From: Lineolata rhizophorae
Lineage: Eukaryota > Ascomycota > Dothideomycetes > Lineolatales > Lineolataceae
Reading direction: 5' to 3'
DNA length: 64,000 nucleotides
Assembly (NCBI GenBank): GCA_010093515.1
Contig: MU001680.1
Span: 376,735-440,734 of the forward strand
The notes under the pieces were generated by a model. That model was not told the DNA's origin. It saw nothing but the letters and a program-made list of their open reading frames with translations, and searched no databases. How positions within the stretch are numbered: position 1 is the stretch's first letter; every line of letters begins with the position of its first letter. Shown piece by piece: positions 54,787 to 64,000 of this stretch. Made by a program: the position numbers and the translations under genes.

Positions 54787-55744
54787 TGTAGCTGGTTGCA
54801 ATGAGAATGAGACGAGTCGCAGCCGTAGAAAGGAGGGAGCATCAAGGATTCGATAAAGTCTGTGTCTTAACGTTGGTGAAGCTCCACGCGCGGGGTTTCC
54901 CCGGTTATCTAGGAAAGCTACAAAGTTACTTCCATCCTCACCGGTCGGATGAGATGACCACCAGGCAGACAAGGCACTCATGCGGGTGGCCGGGGTCTGG
55001 CCTGACCGACGCGGCTTTTCTCCGTTGTCACGATGCTACTGGGCTCCGGCGAGCTGGTCATTCGCCGACGAGAGAGGCGAGGCTGAATTGCTCCTCGCGG
55101 CGGAAGCGCGTGGATACGCGTAGACTCGCGTCGGCATGGCTTACGGAACCAAGGCATGTGTATGCAGTCGGCGTTGAATTGGCGAGTGGTGATGCCGCTG
55201 GGGATGACTGGCGGAGGATGCAGGCGTGGATTGGGTGGTTTTGCGCGCTGGCCCGCCCGCGGGGCAGCGGGACGCCATGCCGAGCCGCGGTGCCCCGCCT
55301 AGGCGAACAACCTCAAAGAACGCCCTTCGGCCCAAACCGCGCCGGCCGAGCGACTTCTGCGAGGTTAAATTCCCTGAAGAACAATCCGAGCGGCTCTTCT
55401 CCAGGGCATGTGCAGCCGGGCGGGCTGCAGGCGTTGCCGGAGAGAAGTTAGGTAGCACTGGGCCGTTATCTGCCGCCCGGAGACGGCGGCGGCGGGGCTT
55501 AGCGCACCCCGCGGCGCAGCACTCCAGGTGATTCACAAGTTCCCAAGGCAAGTCGCTATTGCCTGCTGCACCCCCGCCATCATTGGAGGCACTCGCCCGG
55601 CCAGCCAGCCGCGGCGATACAGTCCTGGGTCTGCCCGGGTTCAGCCTTTGCGTCCAAGCCCGCCCGAGTGGCTGCCTGCGTCCTGGACAGGGCGAGCTCT
55701 GTGCCTGTGCCACGGACCGGCGTCCCTCTCGCCCGCCTACTACT
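54787..55744. promoter_or_regulatory. Divergent promoter region, GC-rich
   Basis: 958 bp between divergent starts. Open frames on both strands in 55140-55740 are products of high GC content. The plus frame of the downstream gene is open from 55559 but its translation is Pro/Arg/Cys-rich and not conserved-looking. Confidence 0.45.
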
Positions 55745-56797
55745 ATGCTCTCTCTTGCCTCCGTCTTCCTCTTCCTCTTCTTCGCCATGTCCGCCCTCCG
55801 CGTCGCCCGTCTCCGCGCCCAAAAGATGGAGCAGGCCAAGCAGAGCGGCCAATCCGAGCCACCCGACTCGCCGCTGCTGCGCTCGCCTAGCGACTACATC
55901 ACGTACGACAACTCGCACCCGCAGACGCAGTCGCCGCTCTTCGGCGTCATCCCGGCCGAGATCCGCAACCTTATCTACGAGTTCACGCTGGCCCAGGCCG
56001 AGGACGGCGAGCACTACCCGCCCAACGCCTACTACTATCGGCCGGGGTACCGCCGGCGCGGCCGCGTGCATGCGCAGCTGCTCCTGACGTGCCGGCGCGT
56101 CTACGGCGAGACGCACGGGCTGCCGATGCGGCTGGCAACGCATCCGTTTTGGCACTCGCGCGGGCCGCCGCACGCCTACCGGCTCAAGCTGCTCAACTTC
56201 CTCCGGCTGACGCCCAAGAACCTGCGCGACCTCGAACACGTGCAGTTCTTCACCCAGCTGTGGTGGCTCGAGCAGGGCAAGCTGTCGGCCGACTACCTCA
56301 ACCAGCCGCGCTTCCAGCCCCGCCGCATCACGATCACCATCCGCCACTCGGACTGGTGGTACTGGGAGAAGGACCACGCGCTCAAGATCGAGGACGCCTG
56401 GGTCGACCGCTTCAGGGGCCCGGCCACCCTGAGGCTGCTCACCATGGAGTTCGAGACCATCGAGCGCAAGGCGGGCCAGCTGGACAACATCGTCGCGAAG
56501 CAGGTGCCGAAGTGGAAATTCAAGCGGAGGAACACCACTCCGCTGGTTTTGCCGCGGGACGTGCAGGTCAATGGCATGACCATCCCTCTCGACGAGCCCC
56601 CGGTGGTTTCGTCCTGGGTTGGTCGAGCGGACCTAGACGGCATAGAGTGGCCGCGGAGTCTGCACACATACGGTCGGGACAGAATGATGAAGTACCACGT
56701 CGTTTCCCTGAACTGGCGGCCAGAACTGGATCTATCGAAGCTGGACATCACGAAGGGAGATTTGAAGCGCCAGATCCTGCATCTGCGTGATCTTTGA
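55745..56797 (+). CDS. DUF7730-like fungal protein with N-terminal membrane anchor
   Basis: Intronless 350-aa protein from the ATG at 55745. Residues about 2-20 (LSLASVFLFLFFAMSALRV) form a signal-anchor helix. After a short linker comes the fungal-specific domain start PLFGVIPAEIRNLIYEFTL (about 60-78), the F-box-like 'IPxEIRxxIY' motif that begins DUF7730-type proteins, followed by QLLLTCRRVYGETHGLP, LKLLNFLRLTPKNLRDLEHV, TITIRHSDWWYWE and MEFETIERKAGQLD. These are expanded families in Pezizomycotina without assigned function. I chose 55745 instead of the upstream in-frame 55559 because it places a clean hydrophobic segment at the N-terminus and sits right before recognisable sequence. Confidence 0.85.
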   Translation: MLSLASVFLFLFFAMSALRVARLRAQKMEQAKQSGQSEPPDSPLLRSPSDYITYDNSHPQTQSPLFGVIPAEIRNLIYEFTLAQAEDGEHYPPNAYYYRPGYRRRGRVHAQLLLTCRRVYGETHGLPMRLATHPFWHSRGPPHAYRLKLLNFLRLTPKNLRDLEHVQFFTQLWWLEQGKLSADYLNQPRFQPRRITITIRHSDWWYWEKDHALKIEDAWVDRFRGPATLRLLTMEFETIERKAGQLDNIVAKQVPKWKFKRRNTTPLVLPRDVQVNGMTIPLDEPPVVSSWVGRADLDGIEWPRSLHTYGRDRMMKYHVVSLNWRPELDLSKLDITKGDLKRQILHLRDL

Positions 56798-58834
56798 GCA
56801 GCTCATGAATGCACTTCACACTGCTCGTATGATGCAGAATCCATGTTTCTTTTCTGGCGTCATTAGCCCGGAGTTCCGGCGGCTTCTTTTCCATTTCTTT
56901 AACCTTAACCAATTTGGATTTTTTTTTTCTTTTCCTTCCAGCAAACCACCGTGATATCCTCGGGCAAAGCGTTTGATCATACCTACGTATTCGCTGGCGC
57001 GTCTCATCATCTAGCTTCGGACGTTTCCTGAGTGTTGAATCATACGTATAGATACGATCAGGCGGGCGTTATGGAGTGCGAGGATCTCAATTTCAGTACG
57101 TACCCTAGATTAATGAAATGCAGGTCACGGCTTTTGAATCAACTAAGTGCAGAACACTTTGGCTAGCTTGCAATGGACTAGCTCCTTCGTAATGCATTCT
57201 GATAGCGGGAAAGTGCGTGGTCATGATACGTTGTCTGAGAAATGCTCGGAATCAGACTGCCAATTCCATGTGGTGATATCATGAGGAACTAAGGAGAAGT
57301 TAGCAATGATTGACGAAGTGTTTTTGGCCATGGATGCTACTGAGTTGGACCAGCAAAGAAAGATGTGCGTGGAAAGAACGCCAACGTGGAAACGCCTGGA
57401 CGAATTCGATTCTATAATTGCAATATGACCCATTTTAAAATTATTTTATAACCTATATCTCGGAGGCACAGATTTTATTAATGAAGGTTTCTCAAGTCAA
57501 CGCTCGGCGGCGCGAGACCGACAAGTTACACTACCACCCCCGCCGCCGAGCCCACGCCACAAGCCAGCTTCTGCTGAGCTCACTGAACAGCAGTGCGCTC
57601 TCTCGATCGATTTTGAGTGCTTTGTGTCGCCAGTATTGTACGCCAGTATCCTCCTGTGGAGAATTTCTGGAGAATCTTTGCTAAATATACTTTTTGCGTG
57701 GTCTTGATACCATGTTCGATAATCTCCAGCGAGTGTTATCTGCTCGCCCCCTCACTCCTGAAGCGACGATCAAAACGTGCCTCAACTCTCTAATCCCAAC
57801 CCATGCGTCAAAACAAGAATTCCGAGCCTCCCATATGCGCTTGAAATATAGAGGCCACGCCCGGCTATCTCCAGGCGGTTTTAGATTTGCAATGGCATCT
57901 GTGCGCGGCGGGCCTCCCCGTTCCGACAGAGTGGTTCCAGCCAGCGGACGGACTGCAAATAGAAAGCCTGACCCCTGCATTCATTAAGTCGAATCGGAAA
58001 TAACAACCTCCTTTGGTCTTAAGGTCGCGGAAGTGATAGCCGCCGATCAATGCGCCGGAAAATTTCCACAGGCTCGGGACTGACCAAGACTGAGTTCAGA
58101 TTATGTTGTTGGCTTGCGTTGTGGCTAATAGCCTGTTTTGTTAAAACCGATTTGTCCATGTACTATGATCGGCATTCTGAATCGAGAACTTTGGAATAGC
58201 TATTTTGGGAAGCCTTAGGGGCCTATTCTCTTCTTACCGCCAGAAGGTATATTCAATCTTGAAAGAGTCAGCTACGAGAAAGGGTCACTGCGAACTAGCC
58301 ATCCATGCGCTTCGTAATAAGCCCAAATGTTATTTCCATTGTAATTTAGCACAGCTAAAATGCTTTGCACCTGAAATCGTAGCGCTCATGATGGGTCTGG
58401 CTAAGAAAATTATTCTATGAGGCCGTGTCATAGGGATCTAATGGACATTTAATCATAGCTTTTAGTCCTGCGTCCGCTAATGTGAACCTTCGCAACTGAC
58501 ATGTGCGTAGAAGCTCTAAAAACAAGGCGTAAAGAGACTGAACAGAGCGCATCAAGTCCGTCAAAAGACAAAATAAATCTAGTGGTATCTAAATCTTGCG
58601 ATAGAGTTCGCGTATCGGTTATTGATCGCCCATAAAATGGCGTTCTTAAAGACCTTGGAGGCTGAGAGCAACAAAGGAAAATTAAATGGTAGACCTAGGT
58701 ATTGACTAGGATGAAGCACAGAAGAGCCATGAAAAGAAAAATAAACTAGTTGGTGACGAACAAACGAGACCAAATACTAGTAAATCATTACAGGAAATAA
58801 AGCAGAAATAGAAGACAAACCATATCTGCCACAT
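56798..58834. other. 2-kb convergent gene-free region
   Basis: No gene recognised. Short open frames near 57480-57990 lack motifs. The interval is A+T-rich toward the right (58100-58830). It lies between the ends of the DUF7730-like gene and the MFS transporter gene. Confidence 0.4.
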
Positions 58835-60599
58835 CTACATGTGCTCAACGGTGGCATGTCTTTTCTCCCGCAGGTCTTGAACTGTCTTTGCTCGAGGCAA
58901 AGGCACTATGGACTTGCTTAGTGAATTCTGCGATTTTGCTGCGATGGTGGAAACTGATAATGAGGGCGGTAGGTAAGGAAGAGTTCCTATTACAAGGACC
59001 TGCGTAGGCTTTGCGAGCGGGAAATGCAAAGGACGCAAGTGGCGTGGAACTTTCAAAGAACACGCAATACACCGCGGCCGGCGATGGCGCACCCAGAGCA
59101 TGAGAATGAAAACCGAAGCTGCCACAAACGTCATTCCGGCAAATACCTGTGGGCAGAGGTACTCGCGGCCCTGATCAGGTGAACGGCGAAGCTTGAGTGC
59201 AATGACTTCTGCAACTATTCATGGTCAGAATAAGCCAATCACGCCATATTTAGATTTTGAAACTTACAGCCTGTTGGTAGAGCAATCGTGCACCAGCACA
59301 GACTGAGAGCGGAAGGTGTGTCTCTGAGACCCACAACTTCAGCGCATAATGGACCGATGGTCTACACGAAGTAGTTAGCGACATATGCGAGGTAAGGAAC
59401 GAGCTAAAAGGGAGGAACTTACAGCCCAGAAAACGCCGATCATAGGTCCACTCAAAACGCAGAAAAGGGCTGTGATTGCGAACTCTTGCGCAGGTATCCA
59501 AGTCGTGAAAATGCACAGTCCGCAAAAGAATGTAATTGTGCCTGCCACTTCGATCCTGCCGAAACGATCGCTGAGAACTCCGATAAATGGTCTTCCCAAT
59601 GCCGTGCCAGCATTTAGGATCATCGCACTCGCAGCCATTTGCTTAGAGCTAAGCCCAATTGATCTAGAGAAGTCCGGCATGCTGAAAAGGACAGTCATGA
59701 AACCGAACATGCTCATGAATGACCAGCCCAGTAGAAGGATCACTTTAGGTTGCTGGAGTAGGCTAAGATCAAAGGCTCGCATCTTCGGCTTGGTCGGCGA
59801 ACGGCGACTGCGAGTAAAAGCGGTGGCTACCAGGTTGAGGACACCACTAGTGATTCCCACAACACGTAGCGCCCAGGGAAGCCCAACGCTCCAGATCATG
59901 GAATCAAGTGCATGGGCAAAAATGAGCCCACCCACGCCGGCCCCCGCGCTGGCAAGGCCATTGGCCAGGGAGCGCTTTTTAGTGAACCATTCCGGAATCA
60001 CTGTGATGGATGGGATGAAGAGAAATCCAACACCGAAGCCAACAAGCACGCCTTGGCTAAGATAGATCGTCCATATTTTCTTCGAGTATGAAGCAATGAT
60101 GAAGCCGCCCGTCTGAAGGACCACTCCCATGAGCATGGGAATTTGCACGCCCAGATTCCGTGTCAATATTGTGACTGGGGACGCGACAACCATGGCCATG
60201 CTGAAGTTTAGGCCGCCAATAAAAGCATAGTCGACTACGGTTGCTTCGGGAAATATTTTGTTGTTCAAATAATGGGCCAGGCATACAGCGTATGACTAAC
60301 GACGTTAGACGACTTCAAGGTAAATAAACACTAGACAAGAAACTTACAGCAACCACGCCCCAAGTGGAGACAAAAACGACGAACACACAGAGAACATTAA
60401 CCCATCCATATCCACCATCGAGAATGAAGTGCGCCTCGTCTCCAGACAATTCCGTGGACTCGAATGTCGCACTTGCACTTGAGATGCTGGACGTGTCTCC
60501 AGTGCGATTCACGTTAAACCCGAGATCTGGCTCGTCGCCGAAGTCAACGTGAGGATGATACGAGGAGGGTCGGACGCCCGCTTCTAGCCTCTTCTCCAT
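58835..60599 (-). CDS. MFS transporter, monocarboxylate porter (MCT) type
   Basis: Exons 60599-60348, 60295-59423, 59361-59268 and 59214-58835 give 532 aa; introns are 52, 61 and 53 nt. A cytosolic N-terminus of about 65 residues precedes the MCT signature DGGYGWVNVLCVFVVFV (about 63-79), which matches the family D-G-G-W/Y-G-W motif in helix 1. Twelve helices follow, with the second-half loop YSKKIW, PEWFTKKRSLANGLASAGAG (helix 5 motif), a central loop rich in Arg/Lys, and LGRPFIGVLSDRFGR (helix 8-9 MFS motif). Fungal members carry monocarboxylates, riboflavin, or polyols; substrate not predictable. A cytosolic C-terminal tail of about 75 residues is basic. All joins restore continuous helices. 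Confidence 0.92.
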
Positions 60600-62133
60600 T
60601 TCGCTAGAACTCCGTAATTAAAGAGAATATGAGAAAATAGATGCGAATTGAGAGGGAAAAATAAAGCGTAGGTGAACAAGTGAAGAGGAATGTCACATAG
60701 GCCGGGGCCAGGACAGCCGTCAAGAGGTAAGGTCATTTTGGCTCGGGGTGTAGCCTCCCGCGAGGCTCTTAAAGACAATCCAATATGCGCAAGAGCGCAG
60801 ATAAAACAAGGTTTTGCCCGGGTCCGGTTGAGGCGGAAGATTGAGGCGGTTTCTACGTTTGTTCTGTTCCGAACAAAAATAGTCTTGGCGCCAACGCTGT
60901 GGATCAACAACTTAGAGCTGGGAGCATGACCGGGGTCCCACAAAATGTGATGCTTGACATTTTTTGATGTTTCTTTCTTTGAAAGTCCAAGACGAATCAT
61001 ATGAGTATAAATAGCCTCGAAACACAATGGGAATGACGTGCCGGACTGCCTCCTGGCCAGGGCTTGTACAGGGGCTGACGATATCCGCCCGCCCGGGAGG
61101 AGCCGCAAGGAACCAAGACGCCTAGATTATACCGGTAGAACATTCTTCGCTATATCTCATCTCAAGGCGCGATAACGAGTAGTCCCCTTCCGGCGTGCCA
61201 AGCTATGATTCGAACCACTTTGAGCGAACTGTTCTATTTCGGACTAGACTAGGGTAAATAAACCTCGGGACCTACGCATCGTGACTATGGTACTGAGTGG
61301 CGGCTAGCAAAACTTGAGATAGAAGAAACTCTGAGTACTGTTTGCGAAGCACGTCGGCAGCACGGTCAACAAGAATTGTAACAGCAAGCGGCCGCTTCTG
61401 GGGTCAGAAAAGAACTAAGGGATTGGCCGCAATAGGCTCTAGTTGATAAGGAAGGTGAGGCACTTAGGTGCGCTGGATACTACATAGTGAAGTAGATTCA
61501 CATGAGGATAGACAATTCCAAATGCCTTGTTCAACAGCAGCTTTGTCGACGTTATTCTGCTTGTAAGAAGCGATTGTTGGATCCTTTGGTCAAAAAGCTT
61601 CATTGGCGGAGCGGCTCTGGCGACACGCTATGGCAGAGGGTACAAAGTTAGAAAAGTAGCCTAGACTAATAGTCCCACCGAGATAAAAATGTTGGGAAAG
61701 CGACAGACCCATGATGACTTCATTTACGCCGCAAAAGCCTGATGATGGGCCTCTCTGGCGGTGTCGGCGGTGCCCTGGGAGCGCGTAGAAGACTACCCGT
61801 GGATGGAAAACGGGTCGGACCTCGAGCCGCGACGGCCCGTCTAAAATTAAGCTGGCACGGAGCTCTTGGCCAGCACGGGGTTCTTGGCATTCGGCGCTGA
61901 AGAAAGCCCGCCTCCGGCGCACAGGGGCGCGACACGAGACGCGTGAGCTGGGAGGAACGCGCCAAGCCTGATGACGCCAGCCGCTTTTGAACGTCGTGGC
62001 GCATTCTTTTTGTTTGCGTTAGAGAACAAACGTGCTTCGGCTTTGACGCACAAAAGTGCCGCAGCGCGCCATCTTCTCCCCCCGCTTCCATTTTCTTGAT
62101 TAAATCTGCAATCTGCGTTTGCAAGGCGATACA
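60600..62133. promoter_or_regulatory. 1.5-kb divergent region MCT / SUB1
   Basis: No gene found between these divergent starts. Short open frames at 61590-62124 (minus) are Arg/Ala-rich and motif-free. The GC-rich part (61730-62060) is likely the promoter side of the PC4 gene. Confidence 0.45.
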
Positions 62134-62772
62134 ATGGGCTTAAATACGCGCAAACGTTCTGCTTCCCTCGGATCCGACGCGGCGGACGGAAGCCCTCCTA
62201 CGGCCAAGGGCACGAAGCAGCAATCGAAGAGGGCGAAAACGGCCAAAACTACGCCTCAAATCGGAGTCGCCCAGAAAGATAGTGAGGGCAATGACTACTT
62301 TACCGTACGTCTCTTGGTGAATTGCGTGCAATTTGTCAGATTTCTTTGGCTGACTCTGGAGGACAGCTCTCTAAAGGTCGGAATGAACGTCGAGTTGCTA
62401 TATCTCAATTCAAGGATCAGACCTTGATTAGCATTCGCGAATACTACGAGAAGGACGGCAAATCAATGCCCGGAAAGAAGGTGAATAAGAACTAGCATAC
62501 GTAGTGCCAGAACTTCAGCTTTCCGTGAACTGACATCTGTCTTTCAGGGAATCTCTCTTACGAAAGAGCAATTTAGCGCCTTGATCACTTGCCTCCCAAA
62601 TATTGAGGCTGTCCTTAGTAGCAAAGGCGAGTCTCTCCCGCGGCCATCGTACGATGAAGCGCCAGCTGCGGCTACAAGCGAACCCAAACCCGATTCTGGC
62701 GGCGAGCCATCGAAACCACCTAAGAAGAACATTGAAGCAACGAGCGATGAAGACGAGGAATCGGAGGCCTAA
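62134..62772 (+). CDS. SUB1: Transcriptional coactivator PC4/SUB1
   Basis: Exons 62134-62304, 62367-62480 and 62548-62772 (introns 62 and 67 nt) give 169 aa. A basic Ser/Lys-rich N-terminus with nuclear localisation signals (TRKRSAS, KRAKTAK) precedes the PC4 domain (about residues 50-115): DYFTLSKGRNERRVAISQF, then TLISIREYYEKDG and GISLTKEQFSALITCLPNI, matching the whole ssDNA-binding PC4 fold. The acidic tail ends in SDEDEESEA. Sub1 acts with RNA polymerase II during initiation and elongation, and binds ssDNA. The gene's first intron falls within the signature (YFT-LSK), as in many moulds. The ATG at 62134 is the first in-frame start. Confidence 0.95.
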
Positions 62773-63144
62773 AATGCTACTACTCGTGGGCAGAATCTCA
62801 TTTTAGTCTATGGCGTAATTCGTTTCTATTTGGGATCACACGGAGAGGACAAAATCGTGGGCTATGGACTATGGCGTGGCACTAAATGACTTGCATCGGT
62901 CCTGTGGTTGGCATTGTGCAAGGCAGGCGAGATAGCTCGAGCCCTAATGAATGACAATGAAGCTTTCATTGAGAGTATAGGGTATTCGTACAGTGTGGAC
63001 TAGCGACTCCAAGTGACAATTATAGTGCCATCACAGCATAGGAACATGTGCATTAGCATTGACGGCCAAGTCCAGAGCATGACGGTGCCTCATTATGTAC
63101 AGATAATTCTAAGCTTTCCGAGCTAACGCCGGGCAACTATGGCT
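62773..63144. other. Convergent spacer SUB1 / desaturase
   Basis: 372 bp holding two facing 3' ends. No gene seen. Confidence 0.4.
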
Positions 63145-64000
63145 CTAGTGCATCCCAAGGTCTTCGGACGTCGCCACAACTCTTTGGCATTCTGCGAAAA
63201 TCTTTGCTTGCCGACCAATGTCCGCCATCCTTCCAAGGACAACCCCATTGCCCCGCGCAAATCCGTAGATGGCATAAGGAATTCCTACGTCTTTGCAAAA
63301 ATCAATGACCAAATTTTGCGTGCGACGAAGGTTATGCCGCGGAATCCGGGGGTAAAGATGGTGGACGGCCTGGAACTGGAGCCCACCGTGGAAAAAATCA
63401 AGCCACCGAGGACAGTCGACGTCCATCGTAGTGCGCAGCATCTTCTGAGGGAAACTCTCGCCTTGCCCAAGATCAGCTGTGCTCATAGCAAAATGTGAGA
63501 GAGTTATTTGGACGTGCAGTGGTGATGAGGCAATGTGAGAAGCCAAGACAAAGGCGAGGCGGCCTGAAGTTGTGGGGATGGCCTTGTATACGATGCCATA
63601 TCCAAACCACGTCCAGAAAAACGCTTGACCAACAAGTTCTAACCAGCGATGCCACCACGCAGGGCCTTTTCGCGGAGCCTGTCCCCCGAGGAGGTATTCA
63701 AAACTTAGCCTGTACAAGTTAAACCTGCCGAAGGCGAGTATGATGTAGTAAAGGAAGTGCTGATACGGTATAAGGAATCGCGCGAACCCGTCATACGCCA
63801 TTACGCGATCATAGTATGACGACCGCAGGGACTTGAAAAATCGATGAGAAATAGCAAAAAAGGGGAGGTGCTCAATGTCCGGGTCATGTTCGGGGGAATT
63901 CGTGACGATGTGATGGACGTTGTGACTTCGCTTCCACCACCCGATGCTGAGACCACCACAAAAGTCGGCGATAATAATCCCAATAACTGTGTCGACATGA
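63145..64000 (-). CDS. Sphingolipid delta-8/front-end-type fatty acyl desaturase (3' part, cut by the window edge)
   Basis: Only the C-terminal about 285 residues are in the window; the reading frame enters at the right edge without a start. The His-box WWKRSHNVHHIVTNSPEHDPD (HNVHH) just inside the edge and the C-terminal box FQAVHHLYPRIPRHN (about 63370) are desaturase iron ligands, and PEHDPDIEHLP is shared by sphingolipid delta-8 desaturases. In front-end desaturases the third box is QxEHH; here the fourth residue is Val (QAVHH), as I recall for fungal delta-8 enzymes. Membrane segments lie between the boxes. Delta-8 desaturases introduce the second double bond of the glucosylceramide long-chain base in the ER. 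A cytochrome b5-like N-terminus is expected beyond the edge. The gene converges with SUB1. Confidence 0.85.
   Translation of the reverse strand, partial: HVDTVIGIIIADFCGGLSIGWWKRSHNVHHIVTNSPEHDPDIEHLPFFAISHRFFKSLRSSYYDRVMAYDGFARFLIPYQHFLYYIILAFGRFNLYRLSFEYLLGGQAPRKGPAWWHRWLELVGQAFFWTWFGYGIVYKAIPTTSGRLAFVLASHIASSPLHVQITLSHFAMSTADLGQGESFPQKMLRTTMDVDCPRWLDFFHGGLQFQAVHHLYPRIPRHNLRRTQNLVIDFCKDVGIPYAIYGFARGNGVVLGRMADIGRQAKIFAECQRVVATSEDLGMH

Noticed and set aside
61200-61225. B-box-like GGTTCGAATC on the minus strand
   Set aside because: The flanking bases do not form a T-stem, and no A-box or acceptor stem is found at tRNA spacing.
1-64000. Secondary-metabolite cluster, transposon or virus-like element, CRISPR array
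   Set aside because: No polyketide synthase, NRPS or terpene cyclase; no reverse transcriptase, transposase, terminal repeat or capsid motif; no regularly spaced direct repeats were recognised.

Overview
The window is nuclear DNA from a filamentous ascomycete (Pezizomycotina; class not resolved). Evidence: short spliceosomal introns, mostly 48-146 nt, with GT-AG ends and CTAAC-like branch sites; fungus-restricted families (rhodopsin-domain membrane protein, DUF7730-like protein, PF17111-like N-terminal domain); an intron-bearing tRNA-Ala; and a gene complement typical of moulds. I assembled gene models by reading exons across splice sites. Most of the genes are ordinary housekeeping genes.

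Layout. 0-3.7 kb: no live gene; a decayed APH-fold (AIM9-like) kinase pseudogene on the minus strand with RIP-like stop codons, next to AT-rich DNA. 3.7-9.3 kb: four minus-strand genes in a row: mitochondrial 1-Cys peroxiredoxin, a five-exon short-chain dehydrogenase, a NASP/Sim3-type histone chaperone and a MAPEG membrane protein. 10-15.3 kb: a divergent pair of secretory-pathway genes, the His-rich CDF zinc transporter MSC2 and the first lipid-linked mannosyltransferase ALG1. 15.8-21.4 kb: a coiled-coil nuclear-type protein, then MRM2 (mitochondrial rRNA 2'-O-methyltransferase) divergent from RMT2 (protein arginine methyltransferase). 21.5-25 kb: a dienelactone-hydrolase-like/SnoaL fusion divergent from the sirtuin HST2. 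25.5-29.6 kb: DNA polymerase epsilon subunit DPB2 divergent from a hotdog-fold thioesterase. 31.5-37.4 kb: a NIPA-like Mg2+ transporter divergent from the Golgi tether subunit COG4. 37.4-41.2 kb: a 3.8-kb gene-free stretch in front of an ammonium transporter (MEP, 41.2-43.1 kb). 43-50 kb: sparse, with tRNA-Ala(AGC) and a six-exon rhodopsin-domain membrane protein. 50.3-56.8 kb: AP-2 sigma adaptin in five small exons, a small basic nuclear-type protein, a PF17111-like protein, and a DUF7730-like membrane-anchored protein. 58.8-64 kb: a monocarboxylate-type MFS transporter, the PC4/SUB1 coactivator, and the 3' part of a sphingolipid/fatty-acid desaturase that runs off the right edge.

How the genes relate. 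There is no biosynthetic cluster, defence island, intact transposon, CRISPR array or operon. The recurrent architecture is the head-to-head pair sharing a 0.5-1 kb promoter (MSC2/ALG1, MRM2/RMT2, DLH-like/HST2, DPB2/thioesterase, NIPA/COG4). Two pairs make functional sense: MSC2 and ALG1 both serve the ER, and MRM2 and RMT2 both modify ribosome components. The most noteworthy signals are the RIP-like pseudogene, a telomere-repeat tract inside an MRM2 intron, a GC-AG intron in the rhodopsin-domain gene, the degenerate nucleophile motif of the DLH-like protein, and the unusually long DNA upstream of MEP. I did not find a convincing undescribed system.
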